DNA of 64,000 bases from positions 2,369,218 through 2,433,217 of the forward strand of contig NC_052126.1 in assembly GCF_012273895.1 (NCBI RefSeq). The letters run 5' to 3'. Below the pieces are notes generated by a model that did no database searches, had not been told where the DNA came from, and worked only from the letters and a program-made list of their open reading frames with translations. Numbering within the stretch: the stretch's first letter is position 1; each line of letters opens with the position of its first letter. The position numbers and the translations under genes are program-made. Positions 44,126 through 55,425 of the stretch are shown here, one piece after another. This stretch comes from Zerene cesonia (Eukaryota; Arthropoda; Insecta; Lepidoptera; Pieridae).

Positions 44126-44199
44126 AATAATGGTGGTGTTACAGGTGCCTTCCCTTTCTTTTAGGCCCCACTGGGTAATTGTTCGTTTTTGTTGTTGGT

Positions 44200-44290
44200 A
44201 CACCATAAGTAGTAGGGGCGGTAAGAGGTTCAGAAAAATTGGAGGGGGGTGGAGTGCTGGAGCGGGTTAGGGGACGGGGGGGAATTATTA
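44200..44290 (+). other. G-rich tract with G-quadruplex potential
   Basis: Runs GGGGGG, GGG, GGGG and GGGGGGG occur in 44240-44282; the last three are joined by TTA and AC, so a four-tract G3 motif can be drawn. A further G10 lies at 44462-44471. Strongly strand-asymmetric against the AT-rich background. Confidence 0.6.
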
Positions 44291-44625
44291 ACTTAATATA
44301 TTTAAAAATACTGCAACTAAAGCCTTTTTCTAATTAATACTGATTAAAGAAAAAATAATGGAGCAAGGGTGGAGGGGGTGTTTAACAGTAGGTAATCGTT
44401 TAACAAAGGGGGCGTTAGATGAAATTAGCTTGAGATCCATTGATCTAAAGCTCCATATGAAGGGGGGGGGAGTTATGAGTGAAACCACGAAAGGTGGTGA
44501 TGGTGCGGATGGCATTGAGTTTTAATATGGGAAGATCGTATTCATTGAATAATAATCTACCCGCCTACAGAACCTACATTGAATAGAGGGAAATTTTTGT
44601 TTTCTTTTTAAAATTTATGGTCATA
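44291..44625. other. G-rich unclassified segment
   Basis: Purine-rich plus strand; the minus frame 44330-44515 is Pro/Ser-rich only because of the G runs. It may be part of an unrecognised repeat. Confidence 0.4.
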
Positions 44626-44697
44626 TAGTCCAAGAAAATGGGTAGGGTAAATGCGAATTTGAGATTAAAACTTGAATTTTTGATATAATTTACTTTG
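44626..44697 (+). mobile_element. 72-bp terminus-like repeat C at a gap edge, copy 2
   Basis: Identical to 42365-42436; the flank before it (TTTATGGTCATA) differs from copy 1, so the border at TAGTCC is real. Confidence 0.6.
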
Positions 44698-45697
44698 NNN
44701 NNNNNNNNNNNNNNNNNNNNNNNNNNNNNNNNNNNNNNNNNNNNNNNNNNNNNNNNNNNNNNNNNNNNNNNNNNNNNNNNNNNNNNNNNNNNNNNNNNNN
44801 NNNNNNNNNNNNNNNNNNNNNNNNNNNNNNNNNNNNNNNNNNNNNNNNNNNNNNNNNNNNNNNNNNNNNNNNNNNNNNNNNNNNNNNNNNNNNNNNNNNN
44901 NNNNNNNNNNNNNNNNNNNNNNNNNNNNNNNNNNNNNNNNNNNNNNNNNNNNNNNNNNNNNNNNNNNNNNNNNNNNNNNNNNNNNNNNNNNNNNNNNNNN
45001 NNNNNNNNNNNNNNNNNNNNNNNNNNNNNNNNNNNNNNNNNNNNNNNNNNNNNNNNNNNNNNNNNNNNNNNNNNNNNNNNNNNNNNNNNNNNNNNNNNNN
45101 NNNNNNNNNNNNNNNNNNNNNNNNNNNNNNNNNNNNNNNNNNNNNNNNNNNNNNNNNNNNNNNNNNNNNNNNNNNNNNNNNNNNNNNNNNNNNNNNNNNN
45201 NNNNNNNNNNNNNNNNNNNNNNNNNNNNNNNNNNNNNNNNNNNNNNNNNNNNNNNNNNNNNNNNNNNNNNNNNNNNNNNNNNNNNNNNNNNNNNNNNNNN
45301 NNNNNNNNNNNNNNNNNNNNNNNNNNNNNNNNNNNNNNNNNNNNNNNNNNNNNNNNNNNNNNNNNNNNNNNNNNNNNNNNNNNNNNNNNNNNNNNNNNNN
45401 NNNNNNNNNNNNNNNNNNNNNNNNNNNNNNNNNNNNNNNNNNNNNNNNNNNNNNNNNNNNNNNNNNNNNNNNNNNNNNNNNNNNNNNNNNNNNNNNNNNN
45501 NNNNNNNNNNNNNNNNNNNNNNNNNNNNNNNNNNNNNNNNNNNNNNNNNNNNNNNNNNNNNNNNNNNNNNNNNNNNNNNNNNNNNNNNNNNNNNNNNNNN
45601 NNNNNNNNNNNNNNNNNNNNNNNNNNNNNNNNNNNNNNNNNNNNNNNNNNNNNNNNNNNNNNNNNNNNNNNNNNNNNNNNNNNNNNNNNNNNNNNNN
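44698..45697. other. Assembly gap of exactly 1000 N
   Basis: Placeholder between repeat C and mariner end B. Confidence 0.99.
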
Positions 45698-45761
45698 TAA
45701 ATGTTATTTGCAGTTAACAATTTTCTTTTTTCTTTATTACAATATTTATGGCAAGACTAGG
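45698..45761 (+). mobile_element. Mariner-like transposon terminus (end B)
   Basis: TAAATGTTATTTGCAGTTAA to ATTTATGGCAAGACTAGG, identical by eye to 4264-4327, then TA (45762-45763). Confidence 0.75.
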
Positions 45762-45763
45762 TA

Positions 45764-46338
45764 TATATATTATGTGGTGTTTAGGTACAGTATATGTTTT
45801 ATGTTAATATATTTTGTATATTATGTAGGTCAGTTTTTTTAATTTTTTTCTATTACGCTAGTCCTTAAACTTCTAAAATTCTCTAACCCAACCAGGTAGA
45901 ACCTACGCAGATTTATAGTAACCTGGCAGAGATTACTGTGTAGCAACATGTCCGCCGTTTCAGCTATTAAATATTGCTCATTTTCATTAATAACAATATA
46001 ACATCGTTTATTGAACGTCATTAAAACATTTTTCACTAGTTTCATCTGGTCAACAATTATAACTTTTATACCATAATTTCTAGTTCATTCTCTCACCACT
46101 ATGATTTTTACTCACTATTTTATTTAATATTTGATGTCAATGAACTTTGTTATCCCTCGCCGCCGCTATCGTGTCCACACTCTAACACGATAAATCAATT
46201 GACAACGCTTTCAAAGAACGCTGCAGGTCTGGGAGTTCTGGGACCATCAGTTACTTAACTTTAAACCCTACATCCCTTAGTTTAGTTGAAGGTTCTATCG
46301 GGCTTGTTAAAAGCGACTAGATACCAATTATCAGATGA
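45764..46338. other. No recognisable gene or repeat
   Basis: Nothing supported. Confidence 0.45.
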
Positions 46339-46450
46339 CTAGCTTTTCGCCTGCTGCTTCGCATGTCTAATCAAAGAAAGGTCCTATGGGAATGAGGTGT
46401 TTCATATGGATTATATAAATAGACTAATTCCATTTTTAAAAAATTATGCA
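46339..46450 (-). mobile_element. Helitron (second type) 3' fragment
   Basis: CTAGCTTTTCGCCTGCTGCT TCGCATG is the reverse complement of the GCGGGCGAAGC...CTAG end; the rest is degraded. Confidence 0.55.
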
Positions 46451-46613
46451 CTATTTTACGTTCAAAAATCCTAAGGTGTGAATCAAGTTAATAGCATTAA
46501 TATAATCCAATAAAGAGTTCTATATTAGTGCCTAATGTTATAAGTTAATAATTTGAATAAACTAAAAACATTGTAGTAATGCATTTTTTTTCTTTTTTCA
46601 CCTTCTATCTACA

Positions 46614-46822
46614 TCCTACTAATATTATAAATGCGAAAGTTTGTAAGGATGTGTGTGTGTGTGTGTGTTTGTTGCTCTTTCACGCAAAAACTACTGAACC
46701 GATTGCAATGAAATTTGGTACGTAGACAGATGGACAACTGGAATAACATATAGGCAACTGTTTTATCCCGATATTGCTACGGGATACGGACTTACGCGGG
46801 TGAAACCACGGGGCGCAGCTAG
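46614..46822 (+). mobile_element. Non-autonomous Helitron (Lep1-like), intact ends, GT expansion
   Basis: TCCTACTAATATTATAAATG start, GGTGAAACCACGGGGCGCAG CTAG end. A (GT)9 run replaces the usual shorter GTGTGT. Confidence 0.85.
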
Positions 46823-46959
46823 TATGTATATTTATTTGTCTTCTCAATGAAAACTTAATTTTCAACGAAAATTTGCTGAATTGTTAAGAAAGTGTAATGT
46901 TAGATGTAATGAAGACCAAGTATATATTATGTTTATGCTTAAGAATAATTGAGATAAAC

Positions 46960-47148
46960 ATAATTAAAATTATAAATGTGAAAGTCTATCTATATATTTA
47001 CGGTTTAAGACTGACTCAGCATTGGTTTGTAGGGAATTGGGTGTGAAAATAGCTATATTCCTTAAAATGTACCCTTAAACGCTTGACATAGGTGATAAAA
47101 TTTATTGCCCGTGGGTTTTGCCTGCGGGCGAAACCGCGGGGCACGATT
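46960..47148 (+). mobile_element. Helitron-like element, degraded
   Basis: TTAAAATTATAAATGTGAAA start and GCGGGCGAAACCGCGGGGC end; CTAG not kept. Confidence 0.5.
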
Positions 47149-47448
47149 AATTAAGTGATTTATGGGGAAATCCTCAAAGCGAAAAAAGATCTTTCAGTAA
47201 TTTACACACATATTACGAAAAATTATTAAACTTAGAAGTTATAGCGTCATATTCGTGTATTCTTTTAAATTTGTATCGGTTGTATGTACAAAGATGTTTG
47301 TATGATGTCATTTTATACATAAAGAAACAAATGAACATAATAAAACGTTTATTTAGGAGTGACCTAGAAAGCAGAGAAAGACGCAGTTATAAAACTAACT
47401 TGTATATTTGTGTTGATTGAAATATTACAATAAACAACAAGATCGTTT

Positions 47449-47640
47449 AAATCCGTTTCCTTTTCCTTATCCTTTCCAGTCCATTCATTCTTTCCAGTCG
47501 TCAATCCCTTTCTAATCCCTTATCCCTTAAAGTGGACAACGCATTCATTTCCAGGCACTACTTTGCGAATGTTCATGGGCGGTGGTGATCGCTCATCATC
47601 AGGCGAACCAGCTCAGTTGTCCGCTACGTCTTAAAAAAGT
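47449..47640 (+). mobile_element. Retroposon family S, 5'-truncated
   Basis: AATCCGTTTCCTTTTCCTTA, TTCATGGGCGGTGGTGATCG, CAGTTGTCCGCTACGTCTTA and AAAAA. Confidence 0.8.
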
Positions 47641-47645
47641 TCTAA

Positions 47646-47858
47646 TCACACTGATATTATAAATGTGAAAGTTCGTTTGTTTGGATGTTTGTCCGTCAAT
47701 CACGCTAAAACTGCCGAACGGATATTGATGAAATTAGGCATACAAACAGGGTATGAGGTGACTTGGGTGTTAGGATACTTTTTATCGCGAATAAATACTC
47801 CCATAGGACATGGGGACAATCTTGATAACCAGGTGGAGTCGGGATGAGCGTTTCGTAG
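47646..47858 (+). mobile_element. Non-autonomous Helitron (fourth type)
   Basis: TCACACTGATATTATAAATG, GGATGTTTGTCCGTCAATCA, GGAGTCGGGATGAGCGTTTC; the final CTAG is degraded to CGTAG. Same type at 49996 and 63627. Confidence 0.7.
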
Positions 47859-48331
47859 TACATATAAATATAATAGAACATAAATACAAACCTAATCGCC
47901 AGATAGTTAGGTAAGAACATTCAAAATACATTTGCATTGCAGTTTAATTTCTGCAAATTTGATAAGATTAAAATCCACTCCGACTCCATGAAACATAATA
48001 CAACCAGCATCAGACTTCCCTACACGTTTAAAAAGGCGAAGTTATAAAATTCTTACGAAAACTTTAAGACCGTTCAAAGGCAGTTGCAAAATCGAATGAA
48101 ACAAGTTTACTTCTAAGAAATATACTTAGATCGCATGTTGCTTCTGAGTTCAACTTTGCAACTGTTTATTTCAACTTTAACCCGCTTTTACTTGGGAATC
48201 TCTTAAAAGTTAATGTAAGCTGTTAAACGAATGTATTAAACGCATGATTAGGTACACTTTCTTTTGTGTTTTCAGTAAAAAGTATTTTAGTGTAAACAAT
48301 TTATTATTTTATTTCACACTTTTATCATACA

Positions 48332-48505
48332 CTAGCTCCCTCCGGGTTCGCACGGGGACAATAATACATGATACATACATATAACCTTCCTCTTGAATCA
48401 CCTTATCTTTTAAAAAAACCCGTCAAGATCTCTTGCGTAGTTTTAAAGATTTAAGCATACAGACACGCAGACAGCGGAATGCGACTTTGTTTTATACTAT
48501 GTAGC
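48332..48505 (-). mobile_element. Helitron-like element
   Basis: CTAG at 48332-48335 then CTCCCTCCGGGTTCGCACGG; interior AACCTTCCTCTTGAATCACC and ATACTATGTAG match 14085-14250. Confidence 0.6.
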
Positions 48506-48597
48506 GACTAGAAGTCCACCCCGGTTCGTTCGTGTTACAAATACAGAGTTGACGTAAATATCCAAATACAGAGGCCTTACGCCTTGTCGGTTTTAGA

Positions 48598-48705
48598 CGA
48601 TTAGAAATAAAGAAAAGATTGATGAAGAGAATATAGGAAAAGATTAGAAAAGATAAGGAAAAGATAAGCTTCCAGCTTATCCATTCACCGTACGAAGCAC
48701 AGTTT
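48598..48705 (-). mobile_element. Retroposon family S, degraded middle
   Basis: GAAAAGATTGATGAAGAGAA and CATTCACCGTACGAAGCACA. Confidence 0.45.
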
Positions 48706-48804
48706 TTTTTAAATGCTGCTTTTTTTAAATATAGCTGTTTCCTTAGGAGCATTGCCACTGGATTATATATTGAGTTGATATTTTAGGACAAATGTTTTAC
48801 AAAA

Positions 48805-49000
48805 AACTAAACTGCTTTCAAATTATGAAAACTGGTCCAAATTTAAATAGGACCACATGGCAGGCACAAACTTTCAAATGAAAAAAGAATCTATAAAATA
48901 ATATAGTAAAATAATAATAATTAGTAAAAAGTAATGAGGTTACAGTCACAAAAAATACAGTAGAGTTGACAACCTCATCATTTTTGCAAAAAGGTGAAAG
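48805..49000 (-). repeat. Interspersed repeat family P
   Basis: AATAGGACCACATGGCAGGC, CACAAAAAATACAGTAGAGT and GACAACCTCATCATTTTTGC parallel 52712-52835. Confidence 0.55.
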
Positions 49001-49245
49001 AAGACGGGCGGCAGATACTATAGCGGTGTAAACGTTAGGATAAAGCATACAAAGGATATTTTTAATTTCATAATAATTCAGGCATTCACCAGAAAAGGAG
49101 CCACATTATGAAATTCTTGCATGAGTTTGTTTAAAATGTACTAACATTAAGGAATCTCAGATATTTTGTCAAACGGACAAAGCGAATCAAATGGGTTGTT
49201 AATCATTTTTACTACGACATATGTACGTAAGTAATACATAATATA

Positions 49246-49410
49246 CTAGCTTGAACCTGCGGCTTGACTCGCGTGTTACCCATCTATAATGTGCCTATGT
49301 GTTAATCTAGATTATAATCTACCTCTATACCAAATTTCATCTAGATCCCAGCAGGGGTTTTTGCGTGAAAGAGTAACAAACATCCTTATCTATACTTATA
49401 AACTATGGCG
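49246..49410 (-). mobile_element. Helitron-like element
   Basis: CTAG at 49246-49249 preceded by A; contains ACCAAATTTCATCTAGATCC and TTTTTGCGTGAAAGAGTAAC, the reverse complement of the shared Helitron interior. Confidence 0.6.
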
Positions 49411-49995
49411 TTTATTATATTAGAAGGATAATTTTTATTAATGGTAAGATTAAATGGTTCTAATCTATATAGGAATTAAGTTGATGAATAATAAAATGCC
49501 CTGTTTGGTGGAGGTTTGTATCAACCGACTCTCTCAAAATAATTAAATGATTTTGCATGAAGCACCGACTTCGACTTAACTTTATTTTTAAATCATTAAA
49601 AGAAATATTTATACTCGCCGTAATATACTGTACTAAATATACGATAATTATTGACAATAAAGCACATTTAAACGGCGATAAACCGATTAATATGCAGATG
49701 TTCGTCAATATTACGATAAATTTTGTCCAATCGCTTTAATCGTGTTCCCACTCAGTAATGTGTTGCTTGTTGTTTGATTGACTCGACAATTATTCGATTT
49801 AACGTGCATGTTGTATAATTGACGTTTTTATTATTCGTTTGTTTAACAGTTTTATGTATATGACATGCGGATATGTTTTTTTGGCGAACGGACGGCCTTA
49901 TTGGCGTTTATAGATAGGTATGTTACACTGTTGAGAAATAGAGGCTGATAACGATGATGATTATGTAGTAAATTTATGTTGGTTATTTCAAAAAA
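49411..49995. other. No recognisable gene or repeat
   Basis: Nothing supported. Confidence 0.45.
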
Positions 49996-50214
49996 TCACA
50001 CTTATATCATAAATGTGAAAGTTTGTTTGTATGGATGTTTGTTCGTCAATCACGCTGAAAATACAGAACGGCTTTTGATGAAATTCGATATATAGACAGA
50101 GTATAAGCTGACTTCAGTGATATGATTATTTTTATCGCGATTAAATGCACACTTGGAATAAAAACTTCTTTAACTTTCAGAATTTTGAATAGCGGAGCTG
50201 AGACGAGCGTCTAG
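49996..50214 (+). mobile_element. Non-autonomous Helitron (fourth type), intact ends
   Basis: TCACACTTATATCATAAATG after A; ends GGAGCTGAGACGAGCGTCTAG before T. Confidence 0.8.
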
Positions 50215-51566
50215 TACTAGCATAAAGCGGTGACCTTGCGAAATTATCTGTACAAAACCATTTTATTTTCGGTTCATTGATAACAAAGATGGTATTTCCC
50301 AAAATGCTTAGCCTAAACCTATAAGTGCTATAGATTTTCAATGAAGTGCACCATAAGATGTATAGGTTGTCGACTAATATAGGGCATTGTACTGAGCCCG
50401 AAATTAAAACTATTGTTATTTTTTAACAATTGAGTTCAAAATTGAGGTCATTGCTATTCGCCCGTACAGATCGTAGGACACACCTGACGCTTTTACAGCT
50501 TGCATCTAATTATAAAAATAATATATAAATTTTTCCCGCCTTTTATGATGTCTATTTTAGCTTTTTAATTAAACTTGCTAACCCGGTTTATCGCTTTCGG
50601 TATTTAAATTATAAAAAAAAAACACATTTAGGTTTTTTCAGTATGGCATATGACCACATGAACACAAAAGATATATTAATAAAAATCGTGGGATCCGTTA
50701 CGCAACAGTTTTACGCAAAAGTCCATTGACCTGCCTTCTATTGATATGTTTTAATTTATAGAATAAATAATAATAAAAAATCTTTATTTATCCATATCTT
50801 ACATTGATATTGCATATGTGACTTGAATTCTTGAACCAAGGAACTTAAAACTACGAACACTAGTCGTCTAAACTAGGACGAGCCTGTATTTTAGACGACA
50901 GTATCTTCCAGTTATCTTATTTTAGACGATAGTTCTTCTTTAATATAATTTAGTACAATATATCAAGACAGTATGTATCGAAATATATATAGATTATATA
51001 CTATAATATATAGATTATATATAGATTATCTAATTGTTTTTCCACATTTAATTGAAGTTATACAGCTATAGTAGAAGGTAATTTTAATCAGTATGTAGAG
51101 AGTTTGAGCTAAGAACAAGAAACATTAAGTTTATGGTGATTAAACTCAACAATGTCCTCAAAATTTGAAATGGCCTCCTTTCCTAATACTAAGCAAATAC
51201 ACTCGCTAAGTGCAGCAGAAGCTATAAAAACTTTACGCGGAGCTTAATATTTTACGAGGCCGAGAGATTCGTACGTTTAATATTAATCTTGCCTTTTGTG
51301 GTTATAAATATGTTATGAATTTCGTACTGTATTATGATTAAAGTTCTGTATCATATTTTATTAGAGCGGCGAGACAGTAAACCATTAGTTTATAACTCGA
51401 GAGTGACTCGGTTGGTGCATGCATTTAGATTGGCTGTTTAAAAATGTACATCATTGCAGTTATAGCGAATTTAGCGTGATGTGAGCCACAGCTAAGTAAA
51501 TTTCTCTTGAGTTAGCGTTGTAAATGAATGTGTTAATCGATGTTATAATTCTGCCTTATGATTTAA
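50215..51566. other. No recognisable gene; AT-rich iterated ATATAGATTAT tract
   Basis: At 50985-51030 ATATATAGATTATATA-type units repeat three times and are partly self-complementary. Otherwise nothing supported. Confidence 0.5.
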
Positions 51567-51764
51567 CTAGCTGAGCCCCGCGATTTCACCCGCGCAAGTC
51601 CGTATCCCGTAGGAATTTCGGGATAAAAAGTTGCCTGTATGTTATTCCAGTTGTTCAACTGTCTACGTACCAAATTTCATTACAATCGGTTTAGTAGTTT
51701 TTGTGTGAAAGAGCAAGAAGCACACACACATCCTTACATACTTTCGCATTTATAATATTAGTGA
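51567..51764 (-). mobile_element. Non-autonomous Helitron (Lep1-like)
   Basis: On the minus strand it starts TCACTAATATTATAAATGCG and ends GCGGGGCTCAGCTAG before T. The hairpin is partly mutated. Confidence 0.82.
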
Positions 51765-51924
51765 TGATTAGTGAAGTGAAGTGATTTAATGTGTTGAAGA
51801 TGTTTTTGAAAATTAAAATATTACGCTTTCTGCTGGCTCTATTAAAACACCGAATATATATTTATATAATTAATAGAATGAAAATGTATACGTCAATAAA
51901 GTTTATATGAAAACCAATGAAAGA

Positions 51925-52095
51925 TTGTTATTTTTTTGTGATAGGGAAGCGCTTGACTACCATCTCGCTTGTTGGTAGGTTGGTAGTCCAAGATGGAGCG
52001 CGCTTCCCTTGAAGGTATTCTATACCTATTCACCCTACCTTTGAAGATCCCCAGATTATACCCGCCAGGGAACACAGACTCAGGAAGCATGTTGT
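51925..52095. repeat. Interspersed repeat family Q
   Basis: GATAGGGAAGCGCTTGACTA CCATCTCGC, then AAGATGGAGCGCGCTTCCC and AAGATCCCCAGATTATACCC. I recall this wording from many lepidopteran genomes; class uncertain. Confidence 0.5.
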
Positions 52096-52149
52096 TATAT
52101 GAATCTAACACACTTATATACATTTGTTATCTATTATTCTAAAACACAA

Positions 52150-52166
52150 ATACTCTCTCTCTCTCA
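52150..52166. repeat. (CT)n microsatellite
   Basis: Short perfect CT run. Confidence 0.8.
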
Positions 52167-52711
52167 CTCGTAATAAAATTGATGAACATTCATTGATAAT
52201 TTATCTTCATCGTCTGTATATCTGTGTGTGTGTGCTGTGCATTTTTATCAACCGCTATTAAATTTCTGTTAAACAGGCCCATTCCGGCCCCTTTGCTAAC
52301 AAATGTTGGTCACAAATGTCAATACAAATGAAAGGCTTACGTGGCGTGCTAAATAGCTGTAATTGCAGAACCATAGATAAGGTTGAATCAATAAGCCAAG
52401 TCCGAATGACGAGGATTTATTCCTCATTGTTACGGCTAATGACTGTATAAATTGCGGTGCGAATGTAAACTTTCCCAGGGTAATATTTGTTGAGGGCAAA
52501 CTTACATAGTGTTAATGTATTTTTTCTGACGAACTCGTTTTATTGGGTTGCTAGTTTTCCGAGTGCGGTTTTGCTTACAGAGTTTGGAAGGTTATCACTG
52601 AAGTTTTTAGTATACCGCCTATTAAAGCCTTTTAAAAGAAAAAAAGTGGTGTATGTAATTTTAGTACTGTGCACAATTATTTTTACAGAAAAATAGACTC
52701 GTCCTAAAATT

Positions 52712-52835
52712 TTTAGACCTAGACCAAATCTAAAATGGGACCACACGGCAGCACTAGCTTTCAAGCAAAAAAAAGTTATGATGTAATAAACACAAAAAAT
52801 ACAGTCGAATTAATAACCTCCTCTTTTTTTTAAGT
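52712..52835 (-). repeat. Interspersed repeat family P
   Basis: ATGGGACCACACGGCAGCAC, ACACAAAAAATACAGTCGAA and AATAACCTCCTC; the minus strand carries the GAGGAGGTTATTAATTCGAC block. Confidence 0.6.
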
Positions 52836-53024
52836 ACGTTATAAGTGTGTACAAATCCGAGATGGCAAGTTAAGTTTATCCATATTAACATCATAATGTG
52901 TGTGAGCCAAAATTCAATCAAAGTATTTATTTTACTTATGAGATCTGTGGTTTAAGTGTAGCAAATAATATTCTTTTAATATTATTAGTATACATACAAA
53001 CAGAAAAGAATTTTTTTAAATATA

Positions 53025-53062
53025 ACGAACCGAAACCGAACCGAAACCGAACTGAAACCGAA
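53025..53062. repeat. Tandem repeat, unit about 11 bp (CCGAACCGAAA)
   Basis: About three units, last one with a C to T change. Confidence 0.8.
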
Positions 53063-53315
53063 TTTATAATATATGCATTATATTTTGATTATATGTTGAC
53101 TAAACTCGTGTTACCAAAATAATGCTCATATTACGTAGATAACAGTTCCAGTTGCCCACAAACCGGTTGCGGCTTAACACAAAACGGAAGCTTAGTCACT
53201 AGGTTGTTATATTATTCTACATTATATGTTTATTTTGTTATATATTCGGATATATAATGATAATATAGGGTTTCAATTCCATAATAGATAATATGTAAGC
53301 ATTGAAAGTTTACAA

Positions 53316-53515
53316 TCCTACTAATATCATAAATGCGAAAGTCTGTAAGGATATGTGTGTGTTTGTTGCTCTTTCACGCAAAAACTGCTAAACCGATTGC
53401 AATAAAATTTGGTACGTAGATAGCTGAACAACTAGAATAACATATAGGCAACTTTTTATCCCGATATTCCTACGGGATGCGGACTTACGCGGGTGAAACC
53501 GCGAGGCGCAGCTAC
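53316..53515 (+). mobile_element. Non-autonomous Helitron (Lep1-like)
   Basis: TCCTACTAATATCATAAATG start; end CCGCGAGGCGCAGCTAC, i.e. CTAG mutated to CTAC. Confidence 0.83.
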
Positions 53516-53696
53516 TTTGTATATAAGATTAGATAGAAATAACGGTGTTCAATTTATAATCTTATCCTTAATAAATTATCAAAATATATAAATATAAGTG
53601 AAGTTTCAAATAACTCAGCGCTGTAACAATATGTATTAATACTTGTTTATTTACAGTGTATTTTTATTTTAAACTGAGTAGTGGAATGATAATGCA

Positions 53697-53895
53697 CAAG
53701 CTGCACCCGTGGTTTCACCCTCGTAAGTCTGTATTCCGTAAGAATATTGGGATAAAAAGTTACCTATGTGTTATTCCAGATGTCCAGCTATCTATGTACC
53801 AAATTTCATTGCAATCGGTTCAGTAGTTTTTGCGTGAATGAGTAAAAAACATACAAACATCCTCACAAATTTTCGCATTTTTAATATTAGTAGGA
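53697..53895 (-). mobile_element. Non-autonomous Helitron (Lep1-like), diverged
   Basis: Minus strand starts TCCTACTAATATTAAAAATG; 3' end CTAG decayed (CAAG on the plus strand). Lies 180 bp from an opposite-strand copy. Confidence 0.78.
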
Positions 53896-53899
53896 TTTA

Positions 53900-54205
53900 A
53901 ACTTTCATTCATCATCATCTTATCTTCATATATCTTATATTCCCACTGATAGGACGCAGGCCTCCTAAAATGGTCCATCCCATAATCCACCACGCTTGCC
54001 AAATGCCGATTGGCAGATGTCACATGTTGTCGAACTTTGATCCTCAGACGTGCCGGTTTACTCGCGATTTTTCTTTACCAGTTTCGAACTGTGATGAAGA
54101 AATGTGCAGATAATTGAAAAATCAATTTACTTCTTGCACACTCACCTGGTCACGAACCCCCGACATTTCGATTAAAGTCTGATCACTGAGCCACGACTGC
54201 TCTTA
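53900..54205 (-). mobile_element. tRNA-derived SINE (family K), diverged
   Basis: Tail CATTCATCATCATC, body GGCAGATGTCACATGTTGTC, head ending with TCACTGAGCCACGACTGC (A box complement); B box weak. Confidence 0.75.
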
Positions 54206-54499
54206 CAATTCGACTTAATTACTTCTAAATTGAAGTAGAAATCAGCAACGGTACTGAATCTAGTTCAGAGCTAATATTAAAAAAGTGCAAATGTTAAATT
54301 GGCCAACACTAGGAACCAATTTTATATAGAAATCTATATTGTTTGCTGTCTATTGTCGTAACACAATGGGTTGCGCCATTATATATTGCGAGACGGCTCA
54401 CTTGAGAAAATTAAGTGTGAAAACGAATAATTGTAACGCCATAATACAATGATTCATATACCTTAAGTTACATTGTATTTTTCTCTTTATTGTCAACTG

Positions 54500-54665
54500 A
54501 CTTCTAAAAATGAGGAGGTATGAGTTGAACTGTTTTTTTTGGGTTCGTTGCGTAAGAAGTTTCGACTGGGTGAACCGATTTTGGTGATCTCTTTATTATA
54601 TGACAACCGGTGTCTCGCGTATTGTATCGATTCTATTTGGCCTAGTTTTACAGCTTGAAGGCGTA
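54500..54665 (+). repeat. Interspersed repeat family P
   Basis: AATGAGGAGGTATGAGTTGA, TTTCGACTGGGTGAACCGAT TTTGG, as at 31855. Confidence 0.55.
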
Positions 54666-54822
54666 TTCGCTTATTACCCACTAAAATGATTTATGTCTAT
54701 TTGAAGCCTTGGATGATTCCTTATAACAATTAGTTTGTTTCCGTCTTTTCAGAAGTGTTTTATATTGGGTAAGAATACTAAACTAAACGGGACTTACATA
54801 GATGGACTTGGTTTGTATCAGT

Positions 54823-55056
54823 AATAGCATATGAAGTGAAGTCCCGTGTCCCCTAGTGGGGTATGGGGCAAATGATATACATTTGTTTCACTGATCGATT
54901 TTCTTTATGGACAAGTAGATGATCAGCCTTCTGTGTCCTGCCAGACCGAGACGTTCTTTATGTATTGTCCCGACCGGGAATCGAACCCAGGACCCTTCGG
55001 TTCTACGCTTACGCGTTTACCACTGTACCAAGGAGGCGGTCAAATAGCATATGAAG
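54823..55056 (-). mobile_element. tRNA-derived SINE (family T), 14-bp TSD
   Basis: Body 54837-55042. Minus strand: TTGGTACAGTGGTAAACGCG (A box), GGGTTCGATTCCC (perfect B box), tail to GGGGACACGGGACTTCACTT. Perfect direct repeat AATAGCATATGAAG at 54823-54836 and 55043-55056. Confidence 0.9.
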
Positions 55057-55087
55057 ATTGATGAAATGATTCTAAGATAATTAAATT

Positions 55088-55151
55088 CGATGTTGTACCT
55101 TCCCCGATGCGATCTAGCCCAATTCGCCAAAGCGTGCTCGACTCCCACAAT
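55088..55151 (-). mobile_element. Retroposon family S, 5' end fragment
   Basis: GTTGTACCTTCCCCGATGCG to AGCGTGCTCGACTCCCACA. Confidence 0.65.
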
Positions 55152-55278
55152 TATATGTATATTAGTAATTCATGTACTGGAAATTGTATACAATATATAT
55201 ACCTAGAGAAATAAATAAATATTTTACCTATATCATACCACTATATATTATTATTAATTTTTATTAATCAGCCATGAC

Positions 55279-55425
55279 TGTACCACTGCTGGGCAGGCCT
55301 CTTCCCTCAGTCCGTATCCTATTGAGAGAAATTTTGAGCCAATCTTTACAATAAGTGTCTAGTTCGTCCCGCCATCTACCTCTGGGCCTACCACGTACTC
55401 TTTTAGTATTGTCGGGGATCCACAT
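55279..55425 (-). pseudogene. LINE ORF C-terminal fragment
   Basis: The minus frame reads KRVRGRPRGRWRDELDTYCK then DWLKISLNRI, the basic GRP-RWRD-E/D motif and following W typical of the end of RTE/CR1-like LINE ORFs. It differs from the fragment at 4583, so it comes from another LINE lineage. About 45 residues, no catalytic part. Confidence 0.7.
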
